A stretch of DNA of 64,000 nt from the NCBI RefSeq assembly GCF_019737615.1, contig NZ_JAHKKS010000004.1:124001-188000 (forward strand), in the 5' to 3' direction. This DNA comes from Sphingobium xanthum (lineage in GTDB: Bacteria > Pseudomonadota > Alphaproteobacteria > Sphingomonadales > Sphingomonadaceae). The translations under genes and the position numbers were made by a program. The notes under the pieces are model-generated. The model was given only the letters and a program-made list of their open reading frames with translations, had not been told where the DNA came from and searched no databases. The first letter of the stretch is position 1; every line of letters begins with the position of its first letter. Shown here piece after piece: positions 55,242 to 63,566 of the stretch.

Positions 55242-56184
55242 CGGACTCGAATCGAGACTGAAGGCCGCGACGGAGCGCCTGATCGGCCGCCCGGTCACGC
55301 CCGACGAACGCATCGGCATTGCCGTGTCCGGCGGGGCGGACAGCATGGCGCTGCTGAGTGCTGCCCAGGCTTGCTGGCCGGGGCAATTGGAGGCAGCGAG
55401 CGTCGATCATGGTCTGCGTCCAGAGGCGCGTGAGGAGGCCGAGATGGTTTCCCGCTGGTGTCAGGCCGCTGGCGTGCGACATCGCGTCCTGACCGTCGCC
55501 GGCGCGCTGCAGGGCAATATCCAGGCCGCCGCGCGGATGGCGCGCTATGCATTGCTGGAAGAATGGCGCACGGAGCGAGGCTTGGCGTGGCTGATGACGG
55601 GGCATCAGGCGGACGACCAGATCGAGACGGTGCTGATGCGTCTCGGGCGCGGGTCGGGCGTGGGCGGGCTTGCCTCCGTCCGGGAGCAGCGGGCGCATGT
55701 GTTGCGGCCGCTGCTGAGCGAGCGCCGGGCGACCCTGCGTCGCTATTGCGAGGCGCGGGCGATCCCCTTCGTCGATGATCCCAGCAACGATGACGATCGC
55801 TTCGACCGCGTGCGGCTGCGCAAGGCGCTCGAAAGCAGCGGTGCCCTTGTCGATCCGAACGGGGTCGCGCGCTCGGTCGGTGCCCTTGGGGAGGCAGAGA
55901 TCGCTCTCGCCTGGATGACGGACAGGATCGCGAACGATTTTCTCGATCTCAGTGATGGTCTGGCGACCCTCCGTCACACCGATCTTCCGAATGAAATTCT
56001 GCGGCGATTATTGCTCCGCATGATCGAATATTTGCACCCCGAGGCCAAAAAACCGCGCGGTCCGTCGCTGGATCAAGCGCTTGTTCAACTTTTGGGTGGT
56101 AGGCGTGTCACTCTGGCCGACTGCGTCTTCACGGGCGGGCAGACATGGACAGCGAGACGGGCGCCGCCGCGAAAGTCACGCTGA
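55234..56184 (+). CDS. tilS: tRNA(Ile)-lysidine synthetase TilS
   Basis: TilS converts cytidine 34 of tRNA-Ile(CAU) to lysidine, letting it read AUA codons. The 316-residue enzyme has the PP-loop [27 protein letters not shown], and [27 protein letters not shown] and [14 protein letters not shown]. It is shorter than E. coli TilS because it lacks most of the C-terminal domains, normal for alphaproteobacteria. GTG start at 55234 lies in the cpoB-like end. ftsH follows 53 bases later. Confidence 0.95.
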   Translation: MPDGLESRLKAATERLIGRPVTPDERIGIAVSGGADSMALLSAAQACWPGQLEAASVDHGLRPEAREEAEMVSRWCQAAGVRHRVLTVAGALQGNIQAAARMARYALLEEWRTERGLAWLMTGHQADDQIETVLMRLGRGSGVGGLASVREQRAHVLRPLLSERRATLRRYCEARAIPFVDDPSNDDDRFDRVRLRKALESSGALVDPNGVARSVGALGEAEIALAWMTDRIANDFLDLSDGLATLRHTDLPNEILRRLLLRMIEYLHPEAKKPRGPSLDQALVQLLGGRRVTLADCVFTGGQTWTARRAPPRKSR

Positions 56185-56237
56185 ACCATTGTGTTCCGGG
56201 CGCGATGTCCTATTTTGGAGCGCGAAAGCGAGTTGAG

Positions 56238-58184
56238 ATGAACGATCAAAAAGAGCCGCAAGGCAATCCGTGGATCAAGAGCGCGCTCATTCTGGCCGGC
56301 GTGTTTCTCGCGCTGCTGATGTTCGTGACCGTGTTCGACAACAAGAGCATCGGCGCAAAGGGCACGCCCATCGCCTATTCCGAGTTCCGCGCGAAGGTCG
56401 CGTCGGATGCGGTGAAGGAGGTGTCGATCGGCCCTGATCGCATCAATGGCGTGCTGAAGAACGATCAGCGATTCACGGCTTATGCAGTGCCCGATCCCAC
56501 CCTCACCGGCCTGCTCGACGAGCACAATGTCAAATATTCCGGCCAGCCCGAAGAGCAGCCCAATTTCTGGATGATCCTGCTCTATCAGTCGCTCCCGTTC
56601 GTCCTCATCCTGGGCATTGCCTTCTTCGTTCTGCGCCAGATGCAGAAAGGCGGCGGCGCTGGCGGCGCGATGGGCTTCGGCAAGTCCAAGGCCAAGCTGC
56701 TGACCGAGAAGTCGGGCCGCGTCACCTTCGATGACGTCGCCGGCATTGACGAAGCGCGCGAAGAGCTCGAGGAAATCGTCGAATTCCTGAAGGACCCCAG
56801 CAAGTTCGCGCGTCTGGGCGGCAAGATCCCCAAGGGCGCGCTGCTGGTTGGTTCGCCCGGCACCGGCAAGACGCTGCTCGCCCGTGCCATCGCGGGTGAG
56901 GCGGGCGTGCCCTTCTTCACCATATCCGGTTCGGATTTCGTCGAGATGTTCGTCGGCGTCGGCGCGAGCCGCGTGCGCGACATGTTCGAGCAAGCCAAGA
57001 AGAATGCGCCGTGCATCGTCTTCATCGACGAGATCGACGCTGTCGGCCGTCATCGTGGCGCAGGCCTCGGCAACGGCAATGACGAGCGCGAGCAGACGCT
57101 GAACCAGCTCCTCGTGGAGATGGACGGTTTCGAGGCGAATGAGGGCATCATCATCATCGCCGCGACCAACCGTCCCGATGTGCTGGATCCGGCGCTGCTG
57201 CGTCCGGGCCGCTTCGACCGTCAGGTCGTCGTGCCGCGTCCCGACATCGACGGCCGCATCAAGATCCTCCAGGTCCACATGAAGAAGGTGCCGCTGGCGC
57301 CGGACGTCGATGCGCGCACCATCGCGCGCGGCACGCCGGGCTTCTCGGGCGCGGATCTCGCCAATCTCGTCAACGAGGCGGCGCTGATGGCCGCACGGCG
57401 CGGCAAGCGCCTGGTGGCGAGCGCCGAGTTCGAGGCAGCCAAGGACAAGGTCATGATGGGCGCCGAACGGCGCTCGATGGTGATGACCGAGGACGAGAAG
57501 AAGATGACCGCCTATCATGAGGCGGGCCATGCCATCGTCGCGATCCACGAGCCGGCGTCCGATCCGATCCACAAGGCGACCATCATCCCGCGCGGTCGCG
57601 CGCTGGGTATGGTCATGCGCCTGCCGGAGCGGGACAATTATAGCTATCATCGCGACAAGATGTACGCGAACCTGGCCGTCTCCATGGGCGGTCGCGTCGC
57701 CGAAGAGGTGATCTTCGGCTACGACAAGGTCTCCTCGGGCGCGTCGAGCGACATCCAGTATGCCACGCGCCTCGCGCGCGACATGGTCACGCAATGGGGC
57801 ATGTCGGACGAGATGGGCCCGCTGCAATATGAGGAGCCGCAGGGCGAGACCTTCCTTGGCTATTCGCAGAGCCAGCGCGTCCATATGTCGGACGAGACGG
57901 CGCAGCGGATCGACAAGGAAATCCGCAAGATCGTCGAGACCGGCTACAACCGGGCGAACGAGCTGCTGACGAAGCATAATGACCAGCTTCATCTGCTCGC
58001 GCAGGCGCTGCTCGAGTTCGAGACGCTCTCGGGCGACGAGATCAAGACGCTGATCGAGAAGGGCGAACTGGTGCGCGAAGGCGAGACGATCCGTCCGACG
58101 CCGGTGCCGGTCGCCGGCACGTCGATTCCCAAGGCAGGCCGCCGCAAGGGATCGTTCGGAGACGCCGCGCCGCAGGGCGTCTGA
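56238..58184 (+). CDS. ftsH: ATP-dependent zinc metalloprotease FtsH
   Basis: FtsH is the membrane-bound AAA+ protease that degrades misfolded membrane proteins and LpxC or sigma-32. The 648-residue protein has two membrane helices ([39 protein letters not shown]), AAA motifs ([48 protein letters not shown]) and the zinc site [10 protein letters not shown] glycine-rich linker follows the second helix. The ATG at 56238 begins the family N-terminus. A terminator follows. Confidence 0.98.
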   Translation: MNDQKEPQGNPWIKSALILAGVFLALLMFVTVFDNKSIGAKGTPIAYSEFRAKVASDAVKEVSIGPDRINGVLKNDQRFTAYAVPDPTLTGLLDEHNVKYSGQPEEQPNFWMILLYQSLPFVLILGIAFFVLRQMQKGGGAGGAMGFGKSKAKLLTEKSGRVTFDDVAGIDEAREELEEIVEFLKDPSKFARLGGKIPKGALLVGSPGTGKTLLARAIAGEAGVPFFTISGSDFVEMFVGVGASRVRDMFEQAKKNAPCIVFIDEIDAVGRHRGAGLGNGNDEREQTLNQLLVEMDGFEANEGIIIIAATNRPDVLDPALLRPGRFDRQVVVPRPDIDGRIKILQVHMKKVPLAPDVDARTIARGTPGFSGADLANLVNEAALMAARRGKRLVASAEFEAAKDKVMMGAERRSMVMTEDEKKMTAYHEAGHAIVAIHEPASDPIHKATIIPRGRALGMVMRLPERDNYSYHRDKMYANLAVSMGGRVAEEVIFGYDKVSSGASSDIQYATRLARDMVTQWGMSDEMGPLQYEEPQGETFLGYSQSQRVHMSDETAQRIDKEIRKIVETGYNRANELLTKHNDQLHLLAQALLEFETLSGDEIKTLIEKGELVREGETIRPTPVPVAGTSIPKAGRRKGSFGDAAPQGV

Positions 58185-58217
58185 TCGCAGTCCAGCCCCG
58201 GCATTCAGCCAATGTTC

Positions 58218-58250
58218 AAGCCCCGGTCGAGAGATCGGGGCTTGTTTCTT
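58218..58250 (+). terminator. Rho-independent terminator of ftsH
   Basis: AAGCCCCGGTC pairs with GATCGGGGCTT (one G-T pair) around a short loop, followed by GTTTCTTT. It lies 34 bases beyond the ftsH stop and just before the next gene. Confidence 0.85.
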
Positions 58251-58263
58251 TGGGAGGGCGATG

Positions 58264-58647
58264 ATGAAAGCGGTGCGCTGGGCAATGATGCTGGCGATGA
58301 GCGTTATCATCGGCGTGATGCCCGCATCCGCCATGACCGTCTCCGATTTTCTGACGCGCGCCGATGCTCTCAAGGCGAAAGGCGCCCTCGCGATGTTTCA
58401 GCGCGACGAGATCAAGGCATTGACGGTGGAAGTGCAGTCGGCTGCCGATGCCTTTCGGGCCGATGCGGGCCGTGCGAAGGCCAGTGGCGACAGGTCGCTC
58501 GGCTGCCCGCCGCCCAAGGGCAAGGCGAAAATCGGCTCCAACGATCTGATCGAGAGCTTTCGTGCCATTCCGGCCGAGCGACGCAAGACGGTCAGCGTGA
58601 AGTCCGGCTTTTACGAAATGATGAAGTCCCGCTATCCCCGCCCCTGA
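58264..58647 (+). CDS. Secreted Rap1a/Tai-like protein
   Basis: The 127-residue protein has a signal peptide (AMMLAMSVIIGVMPASA) followed by TVSDFLTRADALKAKGALAM, a pattern typical of the Rap1a/Tai family of periplasmic immunity proteins. SLGCPPPKGKAKI and RAIPAERRKTVSV with MMKSRYP follow. Only one cysteine remains in the mature chain. Rap1a and Tai4 neutralise type VI effectors, but no effector gene is adjacent and the family is wider than immunity. The second of two ATGs (58264) suits the GGGAGGG site. Confidence 0.65.
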   Translation: MKAVRWAMMLAMSVIIGVMPASAMTVSDFLTRADALKAKGALAMFQRDEIKALTVEVQSAADAFRADAGRAKASGDRSLGCPPPKGKAKIGSNDLIESFRAIPAERRKTVSVKSGFYEMMKSRYPRP

Positions 58648-58673
58648 ACGCCGATGCGGCGTGGGGAGAGCAT

Positions 58674-59327
58674 ATGCCGATCTACATCGATGAAAGTGGC
58701 GGCCTGCCCGCTGGCGGCATGATCATGGCAGGCGTGGAAATCGAGGCCGATTCGGCCGATCAACTCCTGCTGCGCTTTCGCGCCGTTACGGGCCTCAGCG
58801 GAGAACTGAAGGGCAGCCGCATCGAGCCGATCGAGCGAGCCTTCTTTTTCGAGCTGTTCGAGCGTTTCGGCGGTCGCGCGCGGGTCTGCATCGCTCGCGA
58901 TGAGCGCGGTCTGACCGGGCAGCGGCCCGAAGACCTCGACGTCTATGTCGCGCTGCTGGACCTGCTGGTCGATGACTGGCTGGCTGGCGGCGCCGAATGC
59001 CCGAATTTCGTGATCGACCAGGGCCGGTATGATGCGCTGGTGCTGGAAGAGGTCCGGCAGGACATTGCGCGCCTGCTGGCGCATTGCGGGACGGCAAGCC
59101 TTGTCGATAGCCGCCGCTCGGCCGGCGTGCAGATCGCCGACGTGATCGCCAACAGCTTCTACAACGTCATCGTGGGAAGCCGGCAGAGCAGCCGCGTGGA
59201 GACGATCGTCGAGCCGTTCCTGCGCGCTGATCTCATCCGGGTTCATCATCTCGCGACATTGCCGCCCCCGAAACGAAAACATCCGGCATTGCAGGGCAAT
59301 GCCGGACGTCCCGTCATCTTGCGATAG
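58674..59327 (+). CDS. DUF3800 domain protein
   Basis: The 217-residue protein begins with PIYIDESGG, the DExSG hallmark of DUF3800, a nuclease-like RNase H-type fold common near defence and mobile genes. It continues with FVIDQGRYDALVLEE and ends VDSRRSAGVQIADVIANSFY, the conserved C-terminal 'S-GVQIADxxA' motif. This domain is of unknown activity. GGGGAGAG precedes the ATG. The last 60 bases contain a perfect hairpin that terminates the opposing rpoZ transcript. Confidence 0.83.
   Translation: MPIYIDESGGLPAGGMIMAGVEIEADSADQLLLRFRAVTGLSGELKGSRIEPIERAFFFELFERFGGRARVCIARDERGLTGQRPEDLDVYVALLDLLVDDWLAGGAECPNFVIDQGRYDALVLEEVRQDIARLLAHCGTASLVDSRRSAGVQIADVIANSFYNVIVGSRQSSRVETIVEPFLRADLIRVHHLATLPPPKRKHPALQGNAGRPVILR
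59269..59306 (-). terminator. Terminator of rpoZ embedded in the DUF3800 coding sequence
   Basis: TCCGGCATTGC (59282-59292) and GCAATGCCGGA (59296-59306) form a perfect 11-bp stem with a 3-base loop. On the minus strand the stem is followed by TGTTTTCGTTTC. It begins 30 bases beyond the rpoZ stop and lies within the last 60 bases of the DUF3800 gene. Confidence 0.82.
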
Positions 59328-59335
59328 CAGCCGGT

Positions 59336-59680
59336 TCAGCCGTCGTAGTCGGCGCCCAGATTGTGCGTGCGCGGCGGGGTCGCGGCGGTGAGGCGAAGCG
59401 CCTCGGCCGAGCGCGCGATCGAGCCGATCTCGTCGGGCGTATCGTCATCGTCGATCTGCAGCTTCTGCATCGATCCGACGAGATCGTGCTGGAGATCTTC
59501 CGGCGTGACGGTCTCTTCGGCGATCTCGCGGAGCGCCACGACCGGGTTCTTGTCGCGGTCGCGATCGATGGTCAGTTCGGCACCGCCCGAGATGGAGCGC
59601 GCCCGCTGCGCCGCGAGCAGCACGAGATCGAAACGATTGGGAACCTTGTCGATGCAATCTTCGACAGTAACGCGCGCCAT
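59336..59680 (-). CDS. rpoZ: RNA polymerase omega subunit
   Basis: Omega helps assemble and stabilise RNA polymerase and can bind ppGpp. The 114-residue protein has [35 protein letters not shown] and [16 protein letters not shown], the standard pattern. The acidic tail ([12 protein letters not shown]) is typical of alphaproteobacteria. AGGAG lies 7 bases before the ATG. spoT/relA, often next to rpoZ, is not adjacent here. Confidence 0.97.
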   Translation of the reverse strand: MARVTVEDCIDKVPNRFDLVLLAAQRARSISGGAELTIDRDRDKNPVVALREIAEETVTPEDLQHDLVGSMQKLQIDDDDTPDEIGSIARSAEALRLTAATPPRTHNLGADYDG

Positions 59681-59798
59681 GCTTGGCTCCTGAACAGCTG
59701 AAATGGTCTGGGAAAAAGCGATCCGCTATCAGCGCGAGCAGTCGAAGTCAAGGAATGCTGCGTCTTGGCAAGCCGGTTGCCTTGCCGCATGACAGGGT

Positions 59799-60977
59799 AT
59801 GGAGCGCGAAGCGGATCCTCTCGTCGATGCCATTGCGCGTCATGTCGTGGACGGCAACGAGCTGGCGCTGCTGGCAGGCGGCGAGGAACGGCTTAAGGCG
59901 CTCATAGAACTGATCGAATCCGCACGACGGCAGGTCGATATCTATTACTACATCTTCACGGATGACGAATGCGGGCGCCGCGTGATCGAGGCGCTGATCG
60001 ATGCGCGCAATCGCGATGTCGCCGTAACGCTCATGGTCGATGCCTTCGGCTCCGCGCTGACGCCACAATCGCTGTTCGATCCGCTGATCGAGGCCGGCGC
60101 GCGTTTCGCTTGGTTCGGCGCGCATCGCTCGACGCGCTACCTGATCCGCAATCATCAGAAGATGGTCATCGTCGATAGCCAGTGCGTGCTGATCGGCGGC
60201 TTCAATTGCGACAAATACTATTTCGGTGCGTGGACGGAAACGCTTGCCTGGTGCGATCTCGGCCTGCTGGTCAAGGGGCCGCTGGCCGGCGAACTGCAAC
60301 GCTGGTTCGATGCGATTGCGCACTGGACGATCGACAGCCGCCAGAGCTTCCGCCGCTTGCGTCAGCTCGTGCGCGACTGGAAGCCGCCCGAGGGCCAGGT
60401 CGCCTGGCTGATCGGCGGCCCCACGCGCTTCCTCAGCAGCTGGGCGCGCAAGGTGAAGCACGATCTCCAGCATGGCCGCCGGCTCGATCTGGTCATGGCC
60501 TATTTCTCGCCCAATCCGGGCATGATGCGCCGCATCGCCGGTATCGCCCGCCGCGGCACGGCGCGCGTGATCACACCTGCCAAATCCGACAACACGGCAA
60601 CGATCGGGGCGCAGCGCCACCTCTACAAGCGATTGCTTCGCGCGCGGGTCAACCTCTTCGAATATCAGCCCCAGAAGCTGCACATGAAGCTGATCGTGAT
60701 CGACGACATCGTCTATATCGGCTCGGCCAATTTCGACATGCGCAGCCTGTTCATCAATCTGGAGCTGATGCTGCGGATCGAGGACGCGCCGTTCGCCGCG
60801 GAGACACGGGCGCTGGTCGCTCGGCTCGTGGCGGATAGCAGGGCGATCGACGCACCGGCCTATGCAGCGATGTCCGGCCCTGTTCGCAGCTTCATCTGGT
60901 GGCTGGAATATCTGCTCGTCGGTGTGCTGGATTACACTGTCACTCGGCGCCTCAACTTCCGCCGTCAGCAGCGGTGA
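59799..60977 (+). CDS. Phospholipase D-family protein (cardiolipin synthase-like)
   Basis: The 392-residue enzyme has two HKD motifs: NHQKMVIVDSQCVLIGGFN near residue 113 and LHMKLIVIDDIVYIGSANFD near residue 290. This fits the phospholipase D superfamily, and the layout is closest to bacterial cardiolipin synthases (ClsB-like) without N-terminal membrane helices. DIYYYIFTDD lies near the start. A C-terminal hydrophobic patch (FIWWLEYLLVGVLDYTV) could touch the membrane. Its stop abuts the convergent methyltransferase stop. Confidence 0.88.
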   Translation: MEREADPLVDAIARHVVDGNELALLAGGEERLKALIELIESARRQVDIYYYIFTDDECGRRVIEALIDARNRDVAVTLMVDAFGSALTPQSLFDPLIEAGARFAWFGAHRSTRYLIRNHQKMVIVDSQCVLIGGFNCDKYYFGAWTETLAWCDLGLLVKGPLAGELQRWFDAIAHWTIDSRQSFRRLRQLVRDWKPPEGQVAWLIGGPTRFLSSWARKVKHDLQHGRRLDLVMAYFSPNPGMMRRIAGIARRGTARVITPAKSDNTATIGAQRHLYKRLLRARVNLFEYQPQKLHMKLIVIDDIVYIGSANFDMRSLFINLELMLRIEDAPFAAETRALVARLVADSRAIDAPAYAAMSGPVRSFIWWLEYLLVGVLDYTVTRRLNFRRQQR

Positions 60978-61562
60978 TCAGGCGGCTTTCCGCGCCCAGA
61001 ACAGGCGGGCAGGGGGAACGCAGCGCATCACGACGCCTTTGCCGACCCGTGCGAAGCGTCGCTTCAGGAGCGGCAGCACGAACAGCGAATATTGATAGAC
61101 GAGGAACGCGCCGCCCGGTGCGATGACCCGGGCCGTGGCATCCATGATCGCATCTGCGACACTGCGTGGAAGTGTCGAGAAGGGCAGGCCGGAGACGACG
61201 TAATCCGCCGCCGTGAAGCCGTGCGCGGCGACGATCGCCTCGACATCGGTGGCCGACCCTTCGACGCAGATCAGGCGCTCGTCGGCAATCTGCTCGCGAA
61301 GAAGCGCGATGAATGTCGCATTGGTGTCGATTGCGATCAATCGCCCGTCGGGGCCGAGCCGCCGTAGAATCGCCTGCGTGAAGACGCCCGTTCCCGGTCC
61401 ATATTCGACCGCGCAGCGTGCCGCGCGCCAGTCGACCGGATCGAGCAGCGCGCGGATCGCGACGCGCGAGGTCGGGACGATCGAGCCGACCATGCGGGGG
61501 TTTCGGATAAATTCTTTGAGGAAGACAAGCTTGGATGACATGTGTTTGGTCTTGACGATCAT
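60978..61562 (-). CDS. PmtA-like phospholipid N-methyltransferase
   Basis: The 194-residue SAM-dependent enzyme resembles the rhizobial-type PmtA, which methylates phosphatidylethanolamine to phosphatidylcholine. It has LVFLKEFIRNPRMVGSIVPT at the start, VEYGPGTGVFTQAIL (SAM motif I), LIAIDTNATF, and YVVSGLPFSTLP with GGAFLVYQYSLFVLP. The ATG at 61562 follows AGAGGAGAG. The identity as PmtA rather than another lipid methyltransferase is inferred from the pattern alone. Confidence 0.8.
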   Translation of the reverse strand: MIVKTKHMSSKLVFLKEFIRNPRMVGSIVPTSRVAIRALLDPVDWRAARCAVEYGPGTGVFTQAILRRLGPDGRLIAIDTNATFIALLREQIADERLICVEGSATDVEAIVAAHGFTAADYVVSGLPFSTLPRSVADAIMDATARVIAPGGAFLVYQYSLFVLPLLKRRFARVGKGVVMRCVPPARLFWARKAA

Positions 61563-61639
61563 CCGTGTAGCTCTCCTCTGGCCGCGCCGTGACAAAATAA
61601 CGGATAGCTGGCAAGGAGGTTTCGTGTGGAGGAGGACCA

Positions 61640-61978
61640 ATGAGCGAGCCTGATACCAGCCTGCCGCCGACTGGCGCCATCGCGGTCATTTTCGTCGCTC
61701 AGCGCACGGCGCAGGACGATGCGGGCTATGACGCCGCCGGCGAAGCGATGGTCGTGCTGGCCGCGCAGCAGCCCGGCTATCTCGGCATCGACAGCGTGCG
61801 CGATACGGACGGCCTCGGCATCACCGTAAGCTACTGGGCCGACGAGGCGAGCGCGCTCGCCTGGCGCGCCAATGCCGAGCATGCCGCCATTCGCGAGCTT
61901 GGGCGCGAGCGCTGGTATGCGGATTATCGCCTGATCGTCACGCAGGTCACGCGCGCCTATCAATGGGCGAAGGACTGA
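61640..61978 (+). CDS. Antibiotic biosynthesis monooxygenase-like (ABM) protein
   Basis: The 112-residue protein has the ferredoxin-like ABM dimer pattern: AIAVIFVAQRT, MVVLAAQQPGYLGIDSVRD, ITVSYWADEASALAWR, and EHAAIRELGRERWYADYRL. Such proteins act as small monooxygenases or haem-binding proteins; most in housekeeping contexts have no known substrate. It is divergent from the PmtA-like gene. Confidence 0.85.
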   Translation: MSEPDTSLPPTGAIAVIFVAQRTAQDDAGYDAAGEAMVVLAAQQPGYLGIDSVRDTDGLGITVSYWADEASALAWRANAEHAAIRELGRERWYADYRLIVTQVTRAYQWAKD

Positions 61979-61987
61979 GCGGGCGGC

Positions 61988-62644
61988 TCAGCCCTCTTTC
62001 TCGCCCAGATTGAGGCCGTGCTTCATCAGCATCGGCAGATTGGCCATGGCGAAGACCATCGAGACGATCGTCACGCCCCAGACCTTGACGGTCAGCCATG
62101 TGTCGAAGCTCAGCATCGCGCGCATCGCTTCATTGGCAAGCGCGAGGCCCGCGAAGAACAGTCCCCAATTACGCGAGAGCTTGAGCCAGCCCGTTTCGCT
62201 CAGCCCGTCATAAGCGGACTGAAGCAGATAGCGCAGCAGTGGCTTGCCGCGTATCCAGCCGCCCAGCAGCATTGCCGCGAAGAAGGCGTAGATGATTGTC
62301 GGCTTGATCTGGATGAAGCTCGGATTGCGGAAATAGAGCGTCAGCGCGCCGAAGAAGATGACCAGGATGGCCGAGAGCCAAAGCATCGGCGAGACCTTGC
62401 CGAGCTTCACCTTGCTGATCAGCACGGCGATGGCGATGGCCAGCATGAAGGCGGCGGTGGAAACAAGCGTCGCCGTGATCGGATTTGCTTCGCCGAAGTG
62501 CCAGCGCGCGAGCCGATAGCCGACGAAGAAGACCAGCAGCGGCCCGAAATCGAGTGCCATCGGGAGCCAGCTTTCGCCCTTGGGACCGGGCGCCACCGGC
62601 GCGCCGTCGATAGTGGCGTCGATCTTCGTTTCTTCAGCGGGCAT
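61988..62644 (-). CDS. yciB: Inner membrane-spanning protein YciB (septation protein A)
   Basis: YciB (IspZ/septation protein A) is a five- or six-span inner membrane protein implicated in cell-envelope and division complexes. The 218-residue protein has ALDFGPLLVFFVGYRL, GEANPITATLVSTAAF, TLYFRNPSFIQIKPTIIYAF, LGGWIRGKPLLRYLL and LSRNWGLFFAGLALANEAMR. These are standard family blocks. The ATG at 62644 follows AGGAG at 7 bases. It overlaps the ftsY end by 11 bases. Confidence 0.95.
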   Translation of the reverse strand: MPAEETKIDATIDGAPVAPGPKGESWLPMALDFGPLLVFFVGYRLARWHFGEANPITATLVSTAAFMLAIAIAVLISKVKLGKVSPMLWLSAILVIFFGALTLYFRNPSFIQIKPTIIYAFFAAMLLGGWIRGKPLLRYLLQSAYDGLSETGWLKLSRNWGLFFAGLALANEAMRAMLSFDTWLTVKVWGVTIVSMVFAMANLPMLMKHGLNLGEKEG

Positions 62645-63566
62645 AGGCCGCTCCTGCAATGGCGCGTGCCGCTTCGGCGGGGTCGAAGGGCCGCAGATCG
62701 TCGATCTTCTCGCCTATGCCGATCGCATGGATCGGCAGGCCGAATTTTTCCGCCGCTGCGACGAGGACGCCGCCGCGCGCCGTGCCGTCGAGCTTGGTCA
62801 TGACGAGACCGGTGACATGCGCGACTTCGCGAAAGATCTCGATCTGCGAGAGCGCATTCTGTCCGGTCGTGGCGTCCAGCACCAGCACGACATCGTGCGG
62901 CGCCGCCGGATTGAGCCGGCCGAGCACGCGGCGGATCTTGGCGAGCTCGTCCATCAGTTCCGCCTTGTTCTGCAGGCGGCCCGCCGTATCGACGATCAGC
63001 ACGTCGATGCCCTGGGCGGTTGCCTGCTTGACGGCGTCGAAGACGACACCGGCCGCGTCGCCACCTTCCGGCCCGGTCACGATCGGTACGCCGAGCCGCT
63101 CGGCCCAGACCTTGAGCTGGCCGATGGCGGCCGCGCGAAAGGTGTCGCCTGCCGCCAGCATCACGCCATAATCCTGCTCCTGGAACAGATGGGCGAGCTT
63201 GGCGATCGTCGTGGTCTTGCCGGAACCGTTGACGCCGATGACGAGAATGACCTGCGGGCGCGGGAACGCCTCGATTTCGATGGGCCTGGCGACGGGCGCC
63301 AGCACTTTCTCGATCTCTTCAGCGAGGATCTCGCGCAGATAGTCTTCGGTCAGCTCGCGATTGAAGCGGCCCTCGGCCAGCCGGTCGCGGATGCGCGCCG
63401 CCATCGCGGGGCCGAGATCGGTCGTGTAGAGCGCTTCCTCCAGCTCATCGAGCGTCTGGTCGTCCAGCGCCGTCTTGCCGAAAATGCCCGAGACGCTTTC
63501 GCCGAGCCGGTCGGATGTGCGCTTGAAGCCGCCGAAAAGTTTGTCGCGCCAGGAAAGTTCAGCCAT
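62634..63566 (-). CDS. ftsY: Signal recognition particle receptor FtsY
   Basis: FtsY docks SRP-ribosome complexes to the membrane for cotranslational insertion. The 310-residue protein has a short N-terminal region (WRDKLFGGFKRTSDRLGE), the N domain, and the G domain with GVNGSGKTTTIAKLA (G1), DTAGRLQNKAELMDEL (G3), TKLDGTARGG (G4) and LPIHAIGIGE. It lacks the long acidic A domain of E. coli FtsY, as usual in alphaproteobacteria. It overlaps mtaB by 8 bases and yciB by 11. Confidence 0.97.
   Translation of the reverse strand: MAELSWRDKLFGGFKRTSDRLGESVSGIFGKTALDDQTLDELEEALYTTDLGPAMAARIRDRLAEGRFNRELTEDYLREILAEEIEKVLAPVARPIEIEAFPRPQVILVIGVNGSGKTTTIAKLAHLFQEQDYGVMLAAGDTFRAAAIGQLKVWAERLGVPIVTGPEGGDAAGVVFDAVKQATAQGIDVLIVDTAGRLQNKAELMDELAKIRRVLGRLNPAAPHDVVLVLDATTGQNALSQIEIFREVAHVTGLVMTKLDGTARGGVLVAAAEKFGLPIHAIGIGEKIDDLRPFDPAEAARAIAGAAYAR

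Noticed and set aside
56085..58373. 762-residue minus-strand frame across ftsH
   Set aside because: Antisense to a canonical AAA protease gene; no family resemblance.
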